A stretch of DNA of 7,977 nucleotides from Acidobacteriota bacterium (lineage in GTDB: Bacteria > Acidobacteriota > Terriglobia > Acidiferrales > UBA7541). The translations under genes and the position numbers were made by a program. A model generated the notes under the pieces. That model did no database searches. It worked only from the letters and a program-made list of their open reading frames with translations, and was not told the origin of the DNA. Below, piece after piece: positions 1 through 7,100 of the stretch. Position 1 is the first letter of the stretch, and every line of letters starts with the position of its first letter. The stretch is from contig PKWH01000352.1 in NCBI GenBank assembly GCA_003131985.1, forward strand, positions 1 through 7,977. Direction: 5' to 3'.

Positions 1-629
1 AGGGCCAAGCCCCTTCCAAAGACTGCGCCCAACGGCTGACCTGGCGGGACGAAGGGAAGCATCGGGTTGTAGTGCAAATGGAATAGCGAGACAAGACAAA
101 GCCACGCCACTGGAATGAAAACCGCGACCAGCAATGCGACAGAAAACCAACCGGCAAGCTGAATGCCGCGCGCGTTTAGATGAGCAAGCAGGCACAGCAC
201 GAGGCAGGCTCCCGCCCATTTTATATTTCCAGTGATCCACGGAAGATATTCGCTGAGGTAGTCCATCACCAGCACGCCGTAGAGACTGTTCAACAGAAAC
301 GTGCCGGTCCAATTCCACCAGCCGCACTGGAAGCCCCAGAAATCGCCGAACGCAGCGCGGCTCCAGCGGTAGAAGCCGCCTTCCACCGGGAAAATGCTGT
401 TGAGTTCGGCGGACGCTAGAGAAATGGGAATGCTCCAGAAGAAGGGAACGAAGGCGAGGAACACGATCGCCATGCCGGGGCCGGAATCGTGGAAGATGCC
501 TTCGTATCCGAACGGGCCGCCGGCGGTGTAGCCGTAAAAGATGGCGAGAAGTGGGATGAAACCGATCTGGCGGAGGTGCGAACCGCCAGAAGGAATGGCC
601 GGAGCGTTGTCGCCGGGTTCGGTCCGCAT
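1..629 (-). CDS. APC-superfamily amino acid/polyamine permease, N-terminal 209 codons (3' end off the left edge)
   Basis: Predicted inner-membrane transporter for amino acids or polyamines; substrate not determinable. The reading frame is open from ATG at 629 to the left edge. After a hydrophilic leader (residues 1-20), TM1 carries the broken-helix glycine motif GGPFGYEG (37-44), as in PotE/plant PUT-type transporters. TM2 follows (about 53-74), then the conserved ELNSIFPVEGGFYRW (75-89) and FWGFQCGWWNW (97-107), a signature of this subfamily. Further hydrophobic segments lie near 108-125, 138-150 and 159-183. Family members usually have 430-500 residues, so a bit under half is visible. The start is set by an in-frame TGA at 654-656 and by a promoter at 653-681 that would give a leader of about 17 nt. 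A TTG at 642-644 is a weaker alternative, and no clear Shine-Dalgarno precedes ATG 629. Family assignment is firm; substrate is inference. Confidence 0.92.
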   Translation of the reverse strand, partial: MRTEPGDNAPAIPSGGSHLRQIGFIPLLAIFYGYTAGGPFGYEGIFHDSGPGMAIVFLAFVPFFWSIPISLASAELNSIFPVEGGFYRWSRAAFGDFWGFQCGWWNWTGTFLLNSLYGVLVMDYLSEYLPWITGNIKWAGACLVLCLLAHLNARGIQLAGWFSVALLVAVFIPVAWLCLVSLFHLHYNPMLPFVPPGQPLGAVFGRGLA

Positions 630-652
630 CGAGCCGGAGTGCAAGGTCCGGA

Positions 653-681
653 ATCATATGGGACTGGCTGGGTGTTTTCAA
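653..681 (-). promoter_or_regulatory. Sigma70-type promoter for the permease
   Basis: On the minus strand TTGAAA (676-681) and TATGAT (653-658) are separated by exactly 17 nt. Each hexamer matches the sigma70 consensus at 5 of 6 positions. Transcription would start near 646, about 17 nt before the permease ATG at 629. The -10 element overlaps the in-frame TGA that closes the permease frame upstream. Predicted from sequence only. Confidence 0.55.
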
Positions 682-785
682 TGGAAATCAAAACTATTAC
701 TTGACGGGAAAGGCCGTCGGGTAAGAGAATTCGCCCTGATTTCCCCCCAATTGAAGTTTTGTCCGAGGGCAACCCAGACTTGCTC

Positions 786-802
786 CCGAAGTTGAGCTTC
801 GG
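786..802. repeat. Small inverted repeat (6-bp stem, 5-nt loop)
   Basis: CCGAAG (786-791), TTGAG loop, CTTCGG (797-802). No T-run follows on either strand, so it is not a typical intrinsic terminator. It may be a minor RNA hairpin or chance. Confidence 0.4.
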
Positions 803-834
803 CATAGATCGAGGAAGGGTGTTTGGTTTTGGAG

Positions 835-859
835 TTGCACCCTTCACGACAGGGTGCAA
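835..859. promoter_or_regulatory. Perfect 9-bp inverted repeat, candidate operator or leader hairpin
   Basis: TTGCACCCT (835-843) and AGGGTGCAA (851-859) are exact reverse complements around the 7-nt spacer TCACGAC. The arm centres are 16 nt apart, compatible with a dimeric regulator reading one face of the helix over about 1.5 turns. As RNA it would form a stable hairpin, but no U-run follows, which argues against a terminator. It sits about 154 nt upstream of the rightward ATG and about 150 nt upstream of the permease -35. The repeat is directly visible; the regulatory role is inference. Confidence 0.45.
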
Positions 860-1002
860 GGCCGCTGAATCGGTAAGGGCTGGTTAAGTGGCTTGCGAAC
901 ACTACCATAGGCCGTAAGGGCGCATTTTCAATATTCCTGGGTGCGGTACGTCGGTACTAATATTGGCCAAACTTTTTCCCATTTGCTATTCATGATTTCA
1001 GC

Positions 1003-1008
1003 AGGAGG
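1003..1008 (+). promoter_or_regulatory. Shine-Dalgarno AGGAGG that fixes the start of the giant gene
   Basis: AGGAGG ends 4 nt before ATG 1013. An earlier in-frame ATG exists at 992 (adding seven residues, MISAGGY), but it has no Shine-Dalgarno upstream and would place AGGAGG inside the coding region. The signal-peptide layout is also more natural from 1013. Confidence 0.8.
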
Positions 1009-1012
1009 ATAC

Positions 1013-1111
1013 ATGCTGTTCGAGCGTATTTCACGAGGCGCGCGCGGTTTAGTAATTCTTTGCTTCTTTGTTCACATTTCCAGCGCCCTGCCCCAAGGCA
1101 GGCTATCCGCG
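1013..1111 (+). other. Sec-type signal peptide of the giant protein
   Basis: Residues 1-33. The n-region MLFERISRGARG carries three Arg. A hydrophobic core follows (LVILCFFVHISSAL, 13-26). Cleavage could follow SSA at 25 or LSA at 33. There is no lipobox here (the only nearby Cys, C17, is inside the hydrophobic core) and no twin-arginine motif. A flexible Ser/Thr/Pro linker (about 34-60) leads to the first folded domain. Confidence 0.8.
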
Positions 1112-4100
1112 CAGACAAAGCAAAGCAGCGGCACTACGTCTACGCCAGCGTCCACGCCAAGAGATCGGCAAATTGCCGGGAGCGCTATTCATATGCCGCT
1201 TTTCTTTGAAGCCAACGAAGGGCAGACCGATCCGAGCGTGCGCTATCTGACGCGCAGCAACGGCTACACGATGTTTTTGACTCCGACGGAAACTGTGCTG
1301 GTGGAAGGAAAGACTATCGCCAAGAATGGGGACAAATTTGACGCGGGGTCGACGCTGTTTTGGAAGGATGCGAAAGCTTCCAGCCAATCCGTGCTGAGGA
1401 TGGAACTGCTAGGCGCAAATTCCGCGCCGGAATTTCGCGGACTCGAAGAGCTACCGGGAAAAGTGAACTACCTGATCGGCAAGGATCCGGAGAAGTGGCG
1501 CAGCAGCGTGCCGCTTTATTCTCAAGTGCAGGTTGGGAAAGTCTATCCGGGTGTGGACTTGCTGTTCCATGGCGACGAACAACAGTTGGAGTACGATTTC
1601 ATCGTTTCACCGGGCGCCGATCCCAGCCAGATCGGCTTCCGAGTGAGTGGTGCGAAGAAAATCGAAATTGATTCGGACGGCGACTTGGTGTTGCACACGG
1701 CTAGCTCAGATTTCAGAATGCGCAAACCAGTGATTTACCAGACGGACGACTCCGGCCGCCGGGCAGTGAAGGGCGGCTTCGTATTAAATGCAAAGAACCA
1801 GGTGACTTTTGATCTAGGTCCTTACGATCGCAGTCAGACTCTGGTCATCGATCCGGCCATTAACTACGCGACCTTTCTGGGGGGAGCGGCGACTGAACTT
1901 TCAGAATCCCTTGTGGTGGATTCATCGACTCCGGGCGCTCCGAAGGTTTACGTCACTGGCGCCAGCGACGATATCACGACCTTTCCCGAGGCTAACACGC
2001 GCATTGGCAATCCGACTGCGAGCATCAATGTTTATATAGCCGAAATTGATCCCAAGAAAACCGGCTCTGGATCGCTGGTTTATTTGAGCTTTATCGGAGG
2101 AAGCACAGCGTTTCAAAGCGCGGGCGCGGGTGCGACGTGTGGGAGTGAGGGAGTGTGGCTTGGGCTGGACACGAGCCAAGGACCATCGTTAGTCGAGCCT
2201 GTGATCGGTGGCCAAACAAGCTGCACCGATTATCCCGGTTCGGTACTCAACCCGGTCACTGCGACTGGTGTCGATGCAATAGCTGCGGTTGTAACTCGGC
2301 TAGTGTCAAATGGCGGCTCGATCGATCATTCCGTCCTGTTGGGCGGCAACAAGCAGATGTCGAACGGCTTCGTGTTCGTGGATCCTTCGGGAAACGTTTT
2401 GCTAACCGGTCCCACGCAAGCAACGAACTTGCCAACCACAACTGGGGCCTACGCGACGTCCTTCAACAACGGCGGAACCGGTGCAGCGAGTGGAACGAGC
2501 GATTGCTTTACTGCCAAGTTGCAACGTTCGGACTTGACCCCGACCTATCTCAGTTACTTGAATGTCGGCGCGGGCAGCACGGGCACTGGCACGGGTTTTT
2601 CCGGGAGTGGTTGCGGCGGAGTTATCGATTCGGCCAACGGAAACGTCATCTATCTCGGCGGCAACACGGAATCCACGGTGGCGTTCAGCGGTGCGGCAGC
2701 TGGAGTTCTTGGTTTTCAGCCAACGTTTCAAGGGACACAGGATACTTTCTTGATGAAGTTGGACACAAGCTTGAGCGGAGCGGCGGAGTTGAAGTACGCC
2801 ACGTACTTCGGAGGAGGCGGCACAACCGGCGTGCAAACCGGGGCAGTTGATCTTGGCTCCGGAATTGTCTCCAACAGCACCGGAGTTGTAGCTCTGGCGG
2901 GTCATACGACTTCCAATAGTACGACGAACGCGCCAGACATTCCGATTTTCAATGCTTTTACAGGGCAAACGACGAACAAGGCGGCAAATTCCACGAACCA
3001 AGAGACTGGCTTTTTTACCATCATGGATACGACGAAGAGCGGGTCGGCCAGTCTTCTGTGCGGCAGCTACTTTGGCGGCAGCAGCGGATTCGACGTAATT
3101 CGTTCCCTGGCGTTCGACCCGTTGGTCCCGTCCGGGTACTACATCATCGTAGGTGGACACACTGAATCGGCGGATTTTCCAACTTCCAATGCGTTCCAGT
3201 CGGCGTTGGTGGGTGCACAGGATGGCTTCGTCTCCGGGCTCATGGTGAATACAGGTACGAGTCCGAGCGCCGAGGTATTCTTTTCGAGCTACATCGGAGG
3301 CGGAGGAGACGAAGAGATCGACGGGCTCGGCTTAGACACGAATCACACAATCTACGCAACCGGGAGTACGACCTCGGCGAACTATTTCGGGAACACGAGT
3401 CCGGCAACGACGGTAAATGGTTTTCAAACAACCTGTACGAGTTGCACTTCTCCTGCGGCTCCACAGCCGGACGCGGTGATATTTGCTCTCACCAGCGCTA
3501 CGTCGGCGTCGCTTGAGTCGATCCTCGTAAGTAGCAAGGGCACGGGAACGCTGGCGATAGGGAACACGTTGCAGTTTTCAGCATTGGGAGCTTTTAATGA
3601 CGGCACTTTCCAGGATCTAACAAACTCCGCAACTTGGACGTCTTCTGATACAGCTGTCGCGACGGTTAATTCGAGCGGGCTGGTCACCGCGGTAGGAAAC
3701 GGCACATCAATGATCGCAGCAGCCGAGAATGGGCAATCAAACAGCCAGTTAGTATCGGTGGGGGGATCAACGGGTTTCACCGTTCAGTTGGTGCTGGAGG
3801 GAGTTGCGTTTGGGACGGTGACGGACAATGCCGGCAAAATCAACTGCACAAACAATACGGGACAGGGAGCGACGGGGACTTGCTCGGCGACTTACACGAG
3901 TGGCACGCAAGTGATTCTTACGCAGGCAGCAAATCCCGGATCGGTGTTTGGCGGATGGGGCGTAGCGGAAGGTGATGCGACGTGTTCCGGAGCAACGACG
4001 ACCTGCACGTTTACGGTGGACGAGCAGGAGGAAATCACGGCGACGTTTAACAATGGGGCGGGAGATTTCACACTGAACGTTACGCCAGGCACCGGAGCGA

Positions 4101-7100
4101 CCGGAGGCGGAGTCGTAACCGGAGCGGGCTCGATCACTTGCCAGTTGAACGGCACTGCCGCCCCGACAGGAACTTGTTCGGCCAGTCTAGCAAGCGGATC
4201 CATCGCGACGCTAAATGCTGAGCCGAATAGCACGTCAACTTTTGCCGGCTGGAGCGGGGCTTGCACGGGTGCGGCCAAGTGCGTAGTCACGATGAGTCAG
4301 GCTCAAACCGCCACCGCGCTCTTCTCCACACAGCAAGATATCTTCACGGTGACCATAACCGGTAACGGATCCGTGACCAGCACCTCGAATCCCACGATTG
4401 CTGCTGAACTCAATTGTGCAAATCCAGGGCCGCCCAGCGTCTGCAATGCAACTTTTACGAGCGGCACGTCGGTGACTCTTACGGCGACCCCTGGCACGGG
4501 AGAAGTTTTCACAGGTTGGACGGCTGGTCCGTGCAACGCCAGCCCACAGACCACCTGCACCTTTACGGTCAGCACTACCACACCGAATGCAGTCGCAGCA
4601 TTTGCCGCTACCACGTTCCTGCTGACGGTGAATCGGGCAGGGAACGGCGGAGGGACAGTCACGAGCAATGCGGTGAACGTTCAAGGCGGCGGTATTAGCT
4701 GCGGCCCGGCTGCGGGGATAGTCGATTGCTCTGTGAATGCCACGTTTAACGCGGCCGTGGTTTTGACGGAAACACCGCCGACGGGTTCGACGGGCACTTT
4801 TAGCGGAAGCACGCCGACAGCGTGCACGGTTGGAGGCGGGGGGACGACTTGCTCGTTCAACATGCCCGCTGCAGCAGAAACAGTGACAGTAACGTTTGCT
4901 TCCGGAAGCGCTCCGCTCCCATCGCTTGAGATTACGAAGTCACACACCGGAAATTTCACGCAGGGACAGCAGGGAGCGACGTACACAGTCACCGTTTCGA
5001 ATGGAGCGAATGCCGGCCCCACGACTGGGACCGTAACCGTGACAGACACGATTCCAGCTGGATTGACGCTGGCGTCGATGGCGGGAACTGGCTGGACGTG
5101 CTCTGCAAACAATTGCACGCGGAGCGATGCTTTGGCGGGAGGCACGAGTTATCCGGTGATTACGGTGACGGTGAATGTGGCCAGCACTGCCACTTCGCCG
5201 CAGGTGAATATGGCGAGTGTGTCGGGAGGTGGGTCGGCAGCTCCGCCTGCCGCATCAGACTCGACAGTTATCACTACATCGGGAACGGCGCCGACGTTCA
5301 CGCTCAATATCACGGCGGCGAGCGGCGCGACGGGAAATGGAGTTGTTTCTGATACATCAGGAGCGATCAATTGCACTTTGAGCGGCACAAGCGTGCCAAC
5401 CGGGACATGTTCGGCGAACTTCCCGAGCGGAACGGTCGCGACACTGACCGGTGTTGCTGCCGATGACGGCTCGATCTTTACGGGCTGGAGCGGACCGTGC
5501 AGCGGTAACGCAAGTTGTGCCGTAACAATGACTCAGAATCAAGTCGTGATCGCCAGGTTCACAACGCCGGCAACCCAGCTCATCGTGGCTGACTTTGATC
5601 CTGATGGAGACGGGGAAGACGACAAACAACGAATTGATGGTAAGAGCGCGCCGCTACAGATCCTCTTGACGAATACTTCGACGACTCAGACCGTGAATTT
5701 CACTGGTGCGCCAACGTCCACCGCGGGCTATTCGGCAACTACGGACTGCACATCGCTCGCACCCGATCAGAGTTGCCATGTGTTCATCAGTTTTACGGCG
5801 ACTAGCGTATGTCAGAACGTCCAAGGCACCGTTACACTAGCGGACAATGATCCGGGCGGGAGTTTCGTGATAGGCGTGAATGGGTATGGCGCGGACACTG
5901 GAATCCAAGTGAGCGACCTGACGAACTCAGCGCTGTCGGCGCAAAGCCTGGCGCAAAGTTTGGTCGGTCCCGGAGTGCAAATTAGCAACGTGACGTACAA
6001 AGGCGCACCTCGAGCGGCCGGAAACTTCACCAGCAGCTCAAATATTATCGGTTTCACAAGCGGGGTGGTGCTGAGCACTGGATCGGTGCGAAACGTTGTG
6101 GGTCCAAATTGTTCGGATGACATATCTGTGGACAACGGCCAACCAGGCGACGCAGATCTGAATACGATCGTAGGAGCGGGTAACGACACGAACGATGCCG
6201 CAGTCCTCGAGTTTGATTTTGTCCCGACCAGCTCCGTGATTAGTTTCCAGTACGTGTTTGCCTCGGATGAATACAACGAGTTCGTAGGGGAGTTTAACGA
6301 TGTGTTCGGTTTCTTTTTGACTGATAAAGCCACGAATACAACGACGAACATCGCTCTAATTCCGGGCACGAATCTGCCTGTATCGATCAACAACGTCAAC
6401 GGCGGCAATCCGCTAGGGACGAACCCGGTGAATCCTCAGTTTTACATCAATAACGATTTCCCTTTCGGATCTACGACTCCAGCACCTGTTGACACCGAGA
6501 TGGACGGTTTGACCGTAGTTTTCACGGCACAAGCGCAGGTGGTTCCGAACAATACCTACCACATCAAACTGGCCATAGCCGACGCGGATGATTTCGCATT
6601 AGATTCAAACGTCTTCATTCAAGCTGGCAGCTTGGTCAGCTCCGCTCTGACTCTGACGCCTGGCACGCTAGGATTTGGAAATCAGGCGGTAGGTACGACG
6701 AGCACGCCGCTTCCGGTGGTGATACAGAATACCGGTTCGCAGACGGTAACGATCCAGACCATCGCCGCCAGCGCGAATTTCACGCAGACCAATAGTTGTC
6801 CCGCGACCCTAACCGCCGTGGGAACGGACGGTGCGAGTTGCACGGTGAACGTCGCATTCGCTCCGGGAACCAGCGGTAGCTTAACGGGCACGTTGACGGT
6901 GACGTTCACGATCCCCGGGGACACCACACCACAGACGCAGATCGCAACTCTCACTGGCACCGGCACGGGCACGGGCGTGACTCTGACCGTAACAGAGGCG
7001 GGAACTGGAACCGGGACGGTGACAAGCAATCCCGCTGGAATCAGTTGTCAGCCTACATGCTCGGCCGGCTTTGCGAGTGGGACTGTGATTACGTTGACGG

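Larger units (their letters stand above)
630..1012. other. Divergent intergenic region between permease and giant secreted protein gene
   Basis: These 383 nt separate two divergently transcribed genes. They hold the permease promoter (653-681), a 5-bp inverted repeat GACGG/CCGTC (703-707/714-718), hairpin 786-802, the 9-bp inverted repeat 835-859, a short direct repeat CGGTAC (944-949 and 952-957), the 8-bp palindrome TTGGCCAA (963-970) and the Shine-Dalgarno of the rightward gene. I find no convincing -35/-10 pair for the rightward gene. TAATAT at 958-963 is a possible -10 but lacks a partner. Short open frames here have no family-like sequence and no ribosome binding site, so I call no gene. 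No riboswitch or tRNA fold was recognised. Confidence 0.7.

Noticed and set aside
786..859. Hairpins as terminators
   Set aside because: Neither is followed by a T-run, and both adjacent genes point away from this region, so no transcript needs to end here.
416..908. Minus-strand frames of 147 and 76 codons around the permease start
   Set aside because: They are in a different phase from the permease or lie in intergenic DNA. They have no recognisable protein pattern, while the permease frame is clear.
958..963. TAATAT as a -10 box for the rightward gene
   Set aside because: No acceptable -35 at 16-18 nt upstream and only 4 of 6 matches to the consensus.
992..994. Upstream in-frame ATG as the start of the giant gene
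   Set aside because: It has no Shine-Dalgarno. AGGAGG at 1003-1008 points to ATG 1013.
2155..2850. Plus-strand 231-codon open frame in another phase
   Set aside because: It overlaps the SBBP region in the wrong frame, with Arg/Cys/Trp-rich sequence and no start signal. No frameshift is needed, because the main frame is continuous.
2402..3160. Long antisense open frame (252 codons) inside the giant gene
   Set aside because: Arg/Ser/Gly-rich translation with no family motif, opposite a frame that gives clear SBBP repeats. It is a by-product of codon bias.
4235..5145. Several antisense frames of 121-154 codons with VTV/PVP-like repeats
   Set aside because: Their repetitive look mirrors the sense repeats. 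Overlapping frames on the same strand all stay open, which indicates compositional bias.
5812..6408. Antisense open frame of 198 codons opposite the choice-of-anchor L domain
   Set aside because: The plus strand gives an unmistakable domain here. The antisense product is low-complexity and lacks a ribosome binding site or motif.
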